Below, one piece after another: positions 1 to 11,758 of a stretch of DNA of 64,000 nucleotides. Position 1 is the first letter of the stretch. Each line of letters opens with the position of its first letter. The stretch is taken from contig CALMNL010000008.1 in the NCBI GenBank assembly GCA_937868765.1, positions 1 through 64,000 of the forward strand, written 5' to 3'. Made by a program: the position numbers and the translations under genes. This DNA comes from an uncultured Desulfatitalea sp. (GTDB lineage Bacteria > Desulfobacterota > Desulfobacteria > Desulfobacterales > Desulfosarcinaceae). The notes under the pieces were generated by a model. That model worked only from the letters and a program-made list of their open reading frames with translations. It searched no databases and was not told the DNA's origin.

Positions 1-1266
1 GCTGGCGACCATGGCGGTGAGCGATTTGCCCAAAGTGTCCTTGTCGGAGAGCACCGGGACGGTGACCCCCAAGTCGCCCCGGGCGATCTGTTCGGCCATG
101 GAGACGGTCTGCCTGAGGTTGGTCACCATCTGCATCATGGCCTGGGCCAGGATGCCCACCTCGTCTGCCTGGGTCACTGCGATGTCGGCGGAAAGATCGC
201 CGATGGCCACGGCCTTGGCAAAATCCACACCCTTGCGCAGGGGCCCCAGGATGCCGCGGGCGATGACCACGGCCAGAAAGGTTCCCAACGCGATGGCCAC
301 GAGGCTGAAGATGATCACGACGGTGCGGGTCTTGACGGCTGCGTGCAGCATCTGCGCGTCGGTCATGATGTGTCCCTTGGCTTCCTGGCGGATGTCGGCC
401 AGCATGCGCTGGACTTCGACCAGGGCCGGCGCCGTGTGGTTCGCGTAGACCGACTGGGCCTGTTGCATGCCGTCGAGCGCCTGCTCGGCTTCTTCGCGCA
501 GGCCGTTCAAATGCTTCACGGTTTCGTGCAGCAGGGGAAGGGTCTGGGCTTCGAACTGCTTGTAGGCCTCCTGGGCCGACCGGTTCAGGGTTTCCTGGAT
601 GCTGACGGCCGAGCGGTGCAACCGTTCGTGGGCGGACACCATTTGATCCCACCGGTCGCGGAACTCCCGGCTGCCCTGCTGGTAGGCCTTGCCGGCTTCT
701 TCGCTTTGCAGCCATTTGCCCAGGTTGCACTGGCGCGGGTCGGTTTGAACGGCCAATTGGCGCTCGCCTTTTAAGAAGGTGTCGCGGATCTGAGCGGCCC
801 AGTTGAGGTGGTCGACCTCCCGGGCCAGCAATAGGGCCGGCAGACGGCGGTCGGCCTGTTTGAAGTGTTTGCCGATGTCGATGGCCGATTCATGCAGCGC
901 GCGGTGGGGCGTTTCGATGCTTTTGAGCAATGGTGCCAGGGAAGGCACGAGCGCTTCGGCCTGCTCGCGTCCCGGGCCGTAGAGCCACTGACCGAAGGCG
1001 CACCTGTGGTCGTCGGTTTCCACGCTCAAGGTGGTGACTTTGTCGTCGGTGAGCAGGGCGTTCACCTTGTTGGCCCAGTTGAGGTGATCCACCTCCTTCT
1101 GGGCCAGCAGGCCGTCGAGCTGGTTGCCGGCAATCACCTGGCGGGCATTGCCCACGATGGCGTTGATGCCCAGCAACGACCAGCCGGCGACCACACATAG
1201 CAGCAGCAGCACGGCCCCGAAGCCGATGGCGAATTTTTTTCCTAATTTGACATCTTGCCAACGCAT
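1..1266 (-). CDS. Methyl-accepting chemotaxis protein with twin periplasmic CZB modules (3' end outside window)
   Basis: The reading frame is open from an ATG at 1266 to the left edge (422 codons visible), so the cytoplasmic signalling tip is not seen. TM1 is about residues 12-30 and TM2 about 305-327, followed by HAMP (about 328-380) and a second HAMP-like stretch. The periplasmic region holds two copies of the chemoreceptor zinc-binding pattern H..W / C.xGxW / HxxxH: H61, W64, C89, W94, H121, H125, and H153, W156, C180, W185, H213, H217. The CZB family binds zinc through three His and one Cys and is usually cytoplasmic and C-terminal; here it is duplicated in the sensor. I infer a transmembrane chemoreceptor for zinc, oxidant or pH. 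It lies downstream of a second chemoreceptor on the same strand. Confidence 0.9.
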   Translation of the reverse strand, partial: MRWQDVKLGKKFAIGFGAVLLLLCVVAGWSLLGINAIVGNARQVIAGNQLDGLLAQKEVDHLNWANKVNALLTDDKVTTLSVETDDHRCAFGQWLYGPGREQAEALVPSLAPLLKSIETPHRALHESAIDIGKHFKQADRRLPALLLAREVDHLNWAAQIRDTFLKGERQLAVQTDPRQCNLGKWLQSEEAGKAYQQGSREFRDRWDQMVSAHERLHRSAVSIQETLNRSAQEAYKQFEAQTLPLLHETVKHLNGLREEAEQALDGMQQAQSVYANHTAPALVEVQRMLADIRQEAKGHIMTDAQMLHAAVKTRTVVIIFSLVAIALGTFLAVVIARGILGPLRKGVDFAKAVAIGDLSADIAVTQADEVGILAQAMMQMVTNLRQTVSMAEQIARGDLGVTVPVLSDKDTLGKSLTAMVAS

Positions 1267-1375
1267 GGTTTCATTCTCCCCTTTTTTGGGTTTGTTTATA
1301 GGTCTAAATCATTCGAAGGGCCGCGGGTTTTAGGCCGCCGCCCGCTCAATCGACATCGGCAAAGCCTGATACATG

Positions 1376-3475
1376 TCAAAATCTTTCGAACTCGGCATCT
1401 ATGTCGTGGCCCTTGCCGGTTCGGTCCATGTTCAGGAGGATGCCCCCGCCGGCAGACTCCTTGTCGGCGGCCATTCCGTGGCCATTGCCGCCGTCTTGGG
1501 TCTTGTGCGGGCGGGTCTGCCGGGCGGTCTTCATCTTCCCGGCCGCGGGCGATGGCTTGGCCCGTTTTACTTCTCTGCTACGGTGGGTATCCAGCTTGAA
1601 GAAGGCGATGGCTTCCTGCAGTTGCTCGGCCTGGCTGGAGAGTTCTTCGGCCGTGGAAGCCATCTCTTCGGACGCCGAGGCATTCTGCTGGATCACTTGG
1701 TCCAGTTGCTGGATGGCCTTGTTGACCTGCTCGGCACCGGTGTTCTGCTCGTTGCTGGCGGCGCTGATCTCCTGGACCAGTTCGGCCGTCTTCTGGATGT
1801 CGGGCACCATGCGGTTCAACATCTCGCCGGCCTGCTCGGCCACCTCTACGCTGGAACCCGAAAGGCTGCTGATCTCGGCGGCCGCCTTCTGGCTGCGTTC
1901 GGCCAGCTTGCGCACTTCCGACGCCACCACCGCAAAGCCTTTCCCGTGTTCGCCGGCCCGGGCCGCCTCGATGGCGGCATTGAGGGCCAGCAGATCGGTC
2001 TGGCGCGCGATCTCTTCGATGATGGCGATCTTCTGGGCGATCTCCTTCATGGCGGCCACGGTGCGATGGACCGCATCGCCGCCCTGGCGCGCATCCTCGG
2101 ACGATTTGAGGGCGATCTTCTCGGTCTGGACCGCGTTGTCGGCGTTCTGTTTGATGTTAGCCGCCATCTGCTCCATGGACGAAGAGGCCTCTTCGGCCGA
2201 GGCGGCCTGCTCGGTGGCGCCCTGGCTCATCTCCTCGCTGTTCGAGCTCAGCTGCTGGCTGCCCGAGGCCACGTTGTCGGCCGCAATCTGTACGTCGGCC
2301 ACGATGCTGCGCAGTTTTTCCACCATGCGCTGCATGGCCCCCAGCAACTGCCCGGTCTCATCTTTGCTTTGGACCTCGATCTGCACGGTCAGATCGCCGT
2401 TGCTCAGCCGGTTGGAGACTTCGGCGGCCTGGATGATGGGCCGGGTGATGATCCGGGCCATCATGAATCCCAATCCCATGGCCGCCGCCACGCCGATCAG
2501 CATGGCCACCAGGGAGAAGCCTTTCAGGAATGTCGCTTCGGACTGGGAATGCTTGATCTGCTGCTGGGCCGCATCACGGTTGAGCTGCGCCAGCTTGTCG
2601 AGCAGTTCGATGGCGGCGCGCTGTGTCTGCAGCACGGGACCCAGGGCCTGGGCTTCGGCCTGCTGGCGGATCTCCATGGACTCCTTGGTCATGGCGAGCA
2701 TGCTCTCGAAATGCTTGAAGACTTCCTGCATGGCCGGCAGCATGGCACTTTGGAAAAGGGTCTGGGCTTCGGCCGTCTTGCCGTCGCCAGCCAGACGTTT
2801 GATACGACCCGTGGCTTCGTGAAACCGGCGGTGGGGTTCGGCGAATTCGCGGATGGCAGCCGCCAGGGCCTGATTTTCGGTCTGGAAGGTGGGGAAATAG
2901 CGGCCCGCATTACAGGCAGTGTGGTCGTCGCCGCCGTCGAAGCGGGCGCCGGCGTTGGCCAGATAATCCCGGACGCGATTGACCAGGATATAGTGGTCTT
3001 TGGTGAATTGCTCCAGGTGACGGGCCACATCGGCGGGATAGGCGATGCCGTTGCGGTCGAAGCGATGGGACAATTCGATGAATTTGCTGTTCTCTTCGCG
3101 CCAGGCGTTCCAGGCCGGCACGAACTGCTGCCAGGTGGCGGCCTCTGCCGCGGTTTGGGGCAGCGCTTCATAGACGGCCCAGGCCTTCTGGTACTCCTCC
3201 CGGGCGCTCTGCAGGTTTTTGTATTGCCGTTCGCGGACTTCCTTTTCCAGACCGGGAATCACCAGGGTCCGCATGGTGCCGCGGATGTTTTCGGCGTTCT
3301 CCTTGAGGATCAGCAGGGAGTCCACGCTGGGCAGGCGCACCTGGCCGATGTCGTTGATGGCGCTGTCGCTCTGGACGGTGCCGTAGTATCCCACCAGGCC
3401 CAGCAACAGGGTGATCAGGGCTACCGCGCCGAAAGCCAGGATCAACTTGGCTCTGAGCTTAAGGTTTTTGAACAT
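1376..3475 (-). CDS. Methyl-accepting chemotaxis protein with degenerate periplasmic CZB-like module and C-terminal tether
   Basis: 699 residues. TM1 is about 11-31, then a long helical periplasmic domain (32-317), TM2 about 318-340, HAMP, and a full signalling domain with the conserved hairpin around residue 505 ([20 protein letters not shown]). The periplasmic part keeps H161, C188, H215 and H219 in CZB-like spacing but lacks the Trp residues, so it is a weak relative of the modules in the next gene. The protein ends in a charged linker of roughly 60-85 residues and EFERF, which fits the x-aromatic-x-x-aromatic pentapeptide that tethers CheR or CheB. The start at 3475 has GGAAAGG upstream, better than the alternative at 3496. 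It overlaps the upstream gene by 17 bases, implying co-transcription. Confidence 0.95.
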   Translation of the reverse strand: MFKNLKLRAKLILAFGAVALITLLLGLVGYYGTVQSDSAINDIGQVRLPSVDSLLILKENAENIRGTMRTLVIPGLEKEVRERQYKNLQSAREEYQKAWAVYEALPQTAAEAATWQQFVPAWNAWREENSKFIELSHRFDRNGIAYPADVARHLEQFTKDHYILVNRVRDYLANAGARFDGGDDHTACNAGRYFPTFQTENQALAAAIREFAEPHRRFHEATGRIKRLAGDGKTAEAQTLFQSAMLPAMQEVFKHFESMLAMTKESMEIRQQAEAQALGPVLQTQRAAIELLDKLAQLNRDAAQQQIKHSQSEATFLKGFSLVAMLIGVAAAMGLGFMMARIITRPIIQAAEVSNRLSNGDLTVQIEVQSKDETGQLLGAMQRMVEKLRSIVADVQIAADNVASGSQQLSSNSEEMSQGATEQAASAEEASSSMEQMAANIKQNADNAVQTEKIALKSSEDARQGGDAVHRTVAAMKEIAQKIAIIEEIARQTDLLALNAAIEAARAGEHGKGFAVVASEVRKLAERSQKAAAEISSLSGSSVEVAEQAGEMLNRMVPDIQKTAELVQEISAASNEQNTGAEQVNKAIQQLDQVIQQNASASEEMASTAEELSSQAEQLQEAIAFFKLDTHRSREVKRAKPSPAAGKMKTARQTRPHKTQDGGNGHGMAADKESAGGGILLNMDRTGKGHDIDAEFERF

Positions 3476-3968
3476 GGTCGTTTTCCTTTCCGGCATTCTG
3501 GATTCTGAAAAAGCGTTCTGCTTTGCCCCGGAGCGATACCAGCAAGGTCTGCGAAGTGCGGCTGGGCGGCGAAGGAGACTTTCGGCTTGGGCGGAAGATC
3601 TGCTGAATCACGGCGCGCAATTCGCGGTAATCCACCGCAGGTCCCATGAGATAGCGGGGCCGCAGCAGGTGGGCCTTGGCGATGGTCTCGTTGCGGCCGT
3701 CAGGCACCTTCAGGATGATGGGCAGATCGTGAAGCCATCCCGACATGGCCACCATCTGATCCAGTTCATCCGGGCGGGCCGCCAGCAACACCGCCAGGCA
3801 ACGGTCCCGTGGCATTATTTTCAAGGCGCCGCGGAGCATCTCCACGCTGGTGCATACCGGACAGCGGCTGATGGGCAGCCCCACGTCCTGGCAAATGAGA
3901 TCGGCGATCCGGGAAGCAATGGTGGCTTCGGAAGGGGCGAAAATCAGCGAGGCGGATCGTTTGGCCAT
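3459..3968 (-). CDS. Pseudo-receiver-like protein, function unknown
   Basis: 169 residues, ATG at 3968 behind GGAG. I do not recognise a family with certainty. The order of hydrophobic strands and helices over residues 1-125 looks like a CheY fold, but the acidic pocket and phospho-acceptor Asp are missing ([12 protein letters not shown] where a receiver has DLVLLD) and so is the usual KP motif. The final 40 residues are basic and Ser/Pro-rich. It overlaps the following chemoreceptor by 17 bases, so it may be a non-phosphorylated partner of that receptor or of the nearby NtrC-type regulator. That role is inference; a simple conserved hypothetical protein is the alternative. Confidence 0.7.
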   Translation of the reverse strand: MAKRSASLIFAPSEATIASRIADLICQDVGLPISRCPVCTSVEMLRGALKIMPRDRCLAVLLAARPDELDQMVAMSGWLHDLPIILKVPDGRNETIAKAHLLRPRYLMGPAVDYRELRAVIQQIFRPSRKSPSPPSRTSQTLLVSLRGKAERFFRIQNAGKENDHVQKP

Positions 3969-4034
3969 GGAGGCTCCTTTTTTTGGACAGCGGCGCCATG
4001 TGTTTGAGCCGTCCGTAAGCAACAGCCGTGCCAG

Positions 4035-4085
4035 TTGCTGACATATCTTTAAAATATAATAATATCTAATTATTACAAATCGGGA
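4035..4085 (-). promoter_or_regulatory. AT-rich putative promoter for the pseudo-receiver/chemoreceptor operon
   Basis: This is a sharply AT-rich patch in an otherwise GC-rich window, lying upstream of the 3968 start. On the minus strand TTGTAA (about 4080) is followed after roughly 16 bases by TATTTT, a plausible but weak sigma-70-type arrangement. No sigma-54 consensus is present. Confidence 0.35.
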
Positions 4086-4156
4086 GCCGCTCGGGGCAGC
4101 GGCGGAACAGGCCTCGCCGTCCGCTTCCATCGGATTGTTGTCTGGTCGGGCCGGAA

Positions 4157-5548
4157 TCAGGCGATGGCGTGTTTTTTGAGCAGCTCGTAAAGACGGGAAC
4201 GGGAGACGCCCGAAAGCGAGCACGCTTTGCTCATGCTGCCTTCGGCCGTGGACATCAGGGTGCTGAGGTAGTCGGCCTCGGCCTTTTCGATGGCCGCGTC
4301 GCGTACCGCCTGCAGCAGGGGCAGGGGGCCGCCGGCAGGCGCACTTTGAACCGGCGCGAGCGGGGCAGCACCCAGCCGCTGGCGGGCCGCGTGGGTGCGC
4401 AGGGCGGTGGGCAAATGGCAGGCGAAGAGCCCGGTATCATAGCGTGCCGCGGCCAGGGCGAACTCCATGGTGTTGACCAGTTCGCGTACGTTGCCCGGCC
4501 AGTCGTAAGCGCTCAGGATCTCCATGAGGTCGGGGGAGACTCCCTTGGCCGGTTCGCCATACAGGGCGCCCAGGCGCCGCAGATGATGCAGGGCCAGTTC
4601 GGGAATGTCCTCCCGGCGCTGGTGCAAGGCGGGCAGCTTCAGGTGAAAGGCGCGCAGGCGGTAGAGCAGATCCTTGCGGAAGTGGCCCCGGGCCACCATT
4701 TCGTCCAGGTCGCGGTTGGTGGAGGCGATGACGCGCAAATTGCTGTGCACCTCCTGTTTGCCGCCGATGGGGCGGAAACGGTGGGTTTCCAGGACGCGCA
4801 AAAAACTTTTCTGCAGGGAGAGCGGCATTTCGCCGATTTCGTCCAGGAACAGGCTGCCGCCGTCGGCCTGCATGACCAGGCCCTCCCGGGCGCTGTCGGC
4901 GCCGGTGAAGGCGCCCTTGACATGGCCGAAGAGCATGCTCTCCACCAGGGTCTTGGGCAGGGAGGCGCAATCGACCACCACGAAGTTCTTGTCTTTGCGG
5001 CTGCTGTTGCGGTGCACGGCCTGGGCGAACAATTCTTTGCCCGTGCCGGTTTCCCCGGTGATCAGCACCCCGGCGTCGCTGCCCACGGTCTGGGCCAGCT
5101 GCGCCAGGGCCTGCATCAATGGTTCGCTGGTGCCGATGATCCCCTCCCGGTCCACGGGCAGGGTGCGTCGCAGCAGGTTCTTCTGGGCCCGGTATTCGAG
5201 CACGCGCAAAAAGCGCAGGGCCATGGCCTTGGGCGAGGCCGATTTTTCCATGTAATCCCAAGCCCCGTTGCGGATGGCCAGATCGGCGCCGTCCGGGTCG
5301 CCCCGGCCGGTGAGGATGATGATCTCCGGCCGCGAGGGGCTCTGGGAAATGGCGGGGATTTTTTCCAGGCCGTTGCCGTCCGGCAGATGGACATCCAGAA
5401 GCACCAGGTCGATGGGCTCCCGGGCGATCCGTTCCATGCCTTGGGCCAGCGTAGACGCCGTGAACGCTTCGTGGCCCTGTTGACCGACCATGACCGTGAG
5501 GGTTCGGCACACCCCGCCGTCGTCATCGATGATCAGCACCTTGGACAT
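4157..5548 (-). CDS. Sigma-54-dependent response regulator (NtrC family)
   Basis: 463 residues in the classic three-domain order. The receiver (1-120) has the acidic pocket D8-D10 and phospho-acceptor D52. The AAA+ sigma-54 interaction domain (about 140-370) has Walker A GETGTGKE, the GAFTGAD loop that contacts sigma-54, and Walker B LFLDEIGEM. A short C-terminal Fis-type helix-turn-helix ends at the stop (SMSKACSLSGVSRSRLYELL). It should activate sigma-54 promoters after phosphorylation by a histidine kinase; the divergently oriented hybrid kinases at 5817 and 8591 are candidates. The start at 5548 has a GGAAGGAAGG ribosome-binding region. Confidence 0.97.
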   Translation of the reverse strand: MSKVLIIDDDGGVCRTLTVMVGQQGHEAFTASTLAQGMERIAREPIDLVLLDVHLPDGNGLEKIPAISQSPSRPEIIILTGRGDPDGADLAIRNGAWDYMEKSASPKAMALRFLRVLEYRAQKNLLRRTLPVDREGIIGTSEPLMQALAQLAQTVGSDAGVLITGETGTGKELFAQAVHRNSSRKDKNFVVVDCASLPKTLVESMLFGHVKGAFTGADSAREGLVMQADGGSLFLDEIGEMPLSLQKSFLRVLETHRFRPIGGKQEVHSNLRVIASTNRDLDEMVARGHFRKDLLYRLRAFHLKLPALHQRREDIPELALHHLRRLGALYGEPAKGVSPDLMEILSAYDWPGNVRELVNTMEFALAAARYDTGLFACHLPTALRTHAARQRLGAAPLAPVQSAPAGGPLPLLQAVRDAAIEKAEADYLSTLMSTAEGSMSKACSLSGVSRSRLYELLKKHAIA

Positions 5549-5816
5549 GCGCCGGATCCTTCCTTCCTTCCTTTAAAGGGGGGGTAGTGGTGGCAAGCGC
5601 CGCGCCGCCGTTTTCCGATCCTATCGGCCGAATCTACCGATTCTTTAATTTTTTCTTGTGGCTTGCCGTCCGCTCCGGCCCTGTGTTAATTCTTTTTCCG
5701 GCCCGACCGATAACCCTCCTGGTATCCGCCGTGCGCTCCCCTGATCGCCGACTCGGTAGAGGGCCTACAGAAACATCCCAGGATCGAACCGAGTCCTGAG
5801 AACCTCAGGAGCTGGC

Positions 5817-8579
<2,763 letters not shown>

Positions 8580-8590
8580 GAAAGGCGGCT

Positions 8591-10729
8591 ATGTTCTATC
8601 TCGATCTAATTCTCAATCTCGCTTTGCTGGTGGCGCTGAGCGTGATCTCCGGGTTCATCGTGCAGCGCTGGCCCAAACAAACCCGTCCGGGGGTCGTGCT
8701 CCAGGGCCTGCTGTTCGGCGCCGCGGCGGTCATCGGCATGTTGCGTCCCTTGGACATGGGCGGTGGCCTGATCTTCGACGGCCGGTCGGTGCTGCTCAGT
8801 CTGGCGGCACTTTTCTTCGGCCCCTGGGCCGCGGCGGTGGCCGGCACCATGGCGCTGGCGTGCCGCATCGCCATGGGCGGCGTGGGCGCGGTCATGGGCG
8901 TGTCGGTGATCCTCGCCTCCCTGGGCATCGGCCTGCTGGCCCATTTCCGCCGCAAGCGCATCGAAGAACCGCCCACGGCCGGCTACCTTTACCGCTTCGG
9001 TCTGGTGGTGCACCTGGTCATGGTGGCCCTGATGTTCGTGCTGCCCGCCGGGATCGCCTGGTCGGTGATCCAGCGCCTCGGACCGCCCGTGATCATCCTC
9101 TATCCCCTGGCCACCATCCTGGTCGGCAAGATTCTCTCCGATCAGGTGGCCGCCGCGCGTTCGGTGGAGGCCCTGCGCCGGAGCGAGGAGGATTGGCGGC
9201 GGCTGTTCGAAGAGCATACCGCCGTGAAATTGATCATCTCGCCGGAGACCGGGGCCATCGTGGATGCCAACCAGGCCGCCGCCGATTACTACGGCTGGCC
9301 CCGGGATGCGCTGCGGCGCATGAACATCGCGCAGATCAACACCCTGCCGTTGCCGGAGATCATGCGCGAGATAGGCAAGGTCCAGGCGCTTCAACAGACC
9401 TGCTTCGAGTTCCAACACCGGCGGGCCGACGGATCGGAGCGGGACGTGGAGGTGTTCAGCAGCCGCATCACCATCCAGGGGGGCGTATTCCTGCATGCCA
9501 TCGTGCACGACATCACCGACCGCAAATTGTCGGAGGCGCGCAACCGCAAGCTCCAGGAACAGTTGCTCCAGGCCCAGAAGATGGAATCCATCGGCCGGCT
9601 GGCCGGCGGCGTGGCCCATGACTTCAACAACATGCTGGCGCTGATCATCGGCTATGCCGAGATGGCCCTGGCGCGGGTCTCTGCCGACAATCCGCTGCAT
9701 GGCGAACTGTCGGAGATCCTGGCCGCCGGCCGGCGCTCGGCCGACCTGACCCGTCAGCTGCTGGCCTTTGCCCGCAAGCAGACCATCCAGCCCCGGGTGC
9801 TCGATCTCAACGAGACCATGGCCGGCATGCTCAAGATGCTCCAGCGGATCATCGGCGAAGAGATCGCCCTGGTATGGAAACCCGGCGCCGGCCTGTGGCC
9901 GGTGCTGGTCGATCCGGCCCAGGTGGACCAGATCCTGGCCAATCTGGCGGTCAATGCCCGAGATGCCATCGCCGGGCAGGGCCGCTTGACCATCGAGACG
10001 CGCAATGTCACCGTCGGCGGAACCCAGGGCGTGATCCTGACCGAAATGACGCCTGGGGAGTATGTCCTGCTCGCGGTGAGCGATACGGGCTGCGGCATGG
10101 ACCAGGAGACCGCGGCCCATCTCTTCGAGCCCTTTTTTACGACCAAGGAGGTGGGTAAAGGCACGGGGCTCGGACTGGCCACGGTGTATGGCATCGTCAG
10201 CCAGAATAACGGCTTCATCGACGTTTCCAGCCGGCCCGGGCAAGGTGCGGAGTTCCGGATCTACCTGCCCCGGGTCCATGCCGTGGAAACGGCCGATACC
10301 CAGGAAGCGGCACCGGGGCCGTCGCTGGAAGGCAGGGAAACGGTGCTGCTGGTCGAAGACGAGGCGGGCATCCTGGCGCTCGGCCAGGCGATATTGACGC
10401 AGTATGGCTATACGGTATTGGCGGCCCGGAGCTCCCGGGAGGCCCTGGAAAAGGCCCGGAACCATGCCGGGCCCATCGATCTGTTGATCACCGATGTGGT
10501 GATGCCGGGTCTCAACGGCAATGGCCTGAGCCGGGCCGTCGCCGCCCTGCGGCCGGGCATCAAGACCCTCTACATGTCGGGTTATACCGCGGACGTGATC
10601 GCCCGCCACGGGGTGCTCGAAGAAGGGGTGCACTACCTGCAGAAGCCCTTCGCGGTCAAGGCCATGGCCGCCAAGGTGCGCCGGGTGCTCGATGAAAATT
10701 CAGCCGGCGCGCCCGGTTCTTCTGCCTGA
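8591..10729 (+). CDS. Membrane hybrid sensor histidine kinase, 5TMR-LYT type
   Basis: 712 residues. The first about 190 residues form five or six membrane segments resembling the 5TM-5TMR_LYT sensor module of LytS-type kinases (conserved DGR in the loop at GGLIFDGRSV). Then come a PAS domain (about 205-315), a DHp with H343 (GGVAHDFNNM), an HATPase_c domain (DTGCGM, GTGLGLATVYG) and a receiver with D635. The start is the ATG at 8591 behind GAAAGGCGG. It follows the previous hybrid kinase by 11 bases. The LYT module suggests a cell-envelope or small-ligand signal, but the ligand is unknown. Confidence 0.95.
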   Translation: MFYLDLILNLALLVALSVISGFIVQRWPKQTRPGVVLQGLLFGAAAVIGMLRPLDMGGGLIFDGRSVLLSLAALFFGPWAAAVAGTMALACRIAMGGVGAVMGVSVILASLGIGLLAHFRRKRIEEPPTAGYLYRFGLVVHLVMVALMFVLPAGIAWSVIQRLGPPVIILYPLATILVGKILSDQVAAARSVEALRRSEEDWRRLFEEHTAVKLIISPETGAIVDANQAAADYYGWPRDALRRMNIAQINTLPLPEIMREIGKVQALQQTCFEFQHRRADGSERDVEVFSSRITIQGGVFLHAIVHDITDRKLSEARNRKLQEQLLQAQKMESIGRLAGGVAHDFNNMLALIIGYAEMALARVSADNPLHGELSEILAAGRRSADLTRQLLAFARKQTIQPRVLDLNETMAGMLKMLQRIIGEEIALVWKPGAGLWPVLVDPAQVDQILANLAVNARDAIAGQGRLTIETRNVTVGGTQGVILTEMTPGEYVLLAVSDTGCGMDQETAAHLFEPFFTTKEVGKGTGLGLATVYGIVSQNNGFIDVSSRPGQGAEFRIYLPRVHAVETADTQEAAPGPSLEGRETVLLVEDEAGILALGQAILTQYGYTVLAARSSREALEKARNHAGPIDLLITDVVMPGLNGNGLSRAVAALRPGIKTLYMSGYTADVIARHGVLEEGVHYLQKPFAVKAMAAKVRRVLDENSAGAPGSSA

Positions 10730-10770
10730 CAGCGGCCCGGACCCGCGCGGACGGGCCCGGACCGGCCGTT

Positions 10771-11628
10771 TTACTTCTTGGTGTAATCGTAAACGCCCTT
10801 GCCGCTCTTGCGCCCGAAGCGGCCGGCTCGCACCAGCTTGACCAGCATGGGGGCCGGCCGGTACTTGTCGCCCAGTTCGCGGTGCAGGTTCTCGATGACA
10901 TGCAGCAGCGTGTCCAGGCCGATCAGGTCCGCCAGCGCCAGCGGGCCGATGGGGTGGTTGCATCCCAGCATCATACCCTTGTCGATATCCTCGGCGCTGG
11001 CCACGCCTTCGCCGAGCACGAAAAAGGCTTCGTTGATCATGGGGCACAGGATCCGGTTGACGGCGAAGGCCGGCGCCTCGTTGACCACGATGGTCTCCTT
11101 GCCCAGGGTTTTGCCCCACTGCAGCGCGATGTCCAGGGTTTCGTCCGAGGTCTCGTACCCCTTGATGATCTCCAGCAGCTTCATCACCGGCACCGGGTTG
11201 AAGAAGTGGGCGCCGATGAACTTGTCCGGCCGTTTGGTCATGGCCGCGATGGCGGTGATGCTGATGCCCGAGGTGTTGGTGAAAAACAGGCACGCGGGTT
11301 TGACGATGGTTTCCAGCTCCTGGAAGAGTTTCTTCTTGACTTCGAGCACCTCGATGATCACCTCGATGACCACGTCGGCATCGGCGGCCGCCGCTTTGAG
11401 GTCCGTGGTAGGCTTGATCCGAGCCAGCAGGGCGTCCATATCGGCCTGGGCGCGTTTGCCTTTTTCCACTTCCCGCGCCAGATTTTTCTTGATGGTGTTC
11501 ATGCCGTTGTCGACAAAGCGCTGCTCGATGTCATGCATGGCCACCTGGTAGCCGGCGTTGGCGCACACCTGGGCGATGCCGTTGCCCATCAAGCCCGCGC
11601 CGATCACACATACACGCTTGATCTCCAT
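10771..11628 (-). CDS. hbd: 3-hydroxyacyl-CoA (3-hydroxybutyryl-CoA) dehydrogenase
   Basis: 285 residues, the family's normal length. The N-terminal Rossmann fold has GAGLMGNGIAQ. The catalytic region contains GAHFFNPVPVMKLLEI with the HxxN arrangement, and the C-terminal helical dimerisation domain has GPLALADLIGLD. It oxidises 3-hydroxyacyl-CoA to 3-oxoacyl-CoA with NAD+, or the reverse, in butyrate or fatty-acid metabolism. No thiolase or crotonase lies beside it, so it is a scattered member of a beta-oxidation or butanoate route. It faces the hybrid kinase convergently, with a GC-rich palindrome between them. RBS AAGGAG precedes ATG 11628. Confidence 0.93.
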   Translation of the reverse strand: MEIKRVCVIGAGLMGNGIAQVCANAGYQVAMHDIEQRFVDNGMNTIKKNLAREVEKGKRAQADMDALLARIKPTTDLKAAAADADVVIEVIIEVLEVKKKLFQELETIVKPACLFFTNTSGISITAIAAMTKRPDKFIGAHFFNPVPVMKLLEIIKGYETSDETLDIALQWGKTLGKETIVVNEAPAFAVNRILCPMINEAFFVLGEGVASAEDIDKGMMLGCNHPIGPLALADLIGLDTLLHVIENLHRELGDKYRPAPMLVKLVRAGRFGRKSGKGVYDYTKK

Positions 11629-11758
11629 TTGCTTCTCCTTGAAGTTGGCGGTTTACAGAAAAGCGGCCTCCGTGGCCGGGGGTTACATTTTGTCCAAGCG
11701 ACACCGAGGCTGGCCATACACTTTTATGTCTCCTGGATCAAGTTCGGAAAAAGGTCGA

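Noticed and set aside
1373-3508. 711-residue open frame on the plus strand
   Set aside because: Antisense to the chemoreceptor gene; it arises from high GC and third-position bias and has no family features.
8606-10633. 675-residue open frame on the minus strand
   Set aside because: Antisense shadow of the 5TMR-LYT kinase.
10730-10770. GC-rich palindrome between the hybrid kinase and Hbd-like gene
   Set aside because: Could form a hairpin but has no T tract on either strand, so not called as a terminator.
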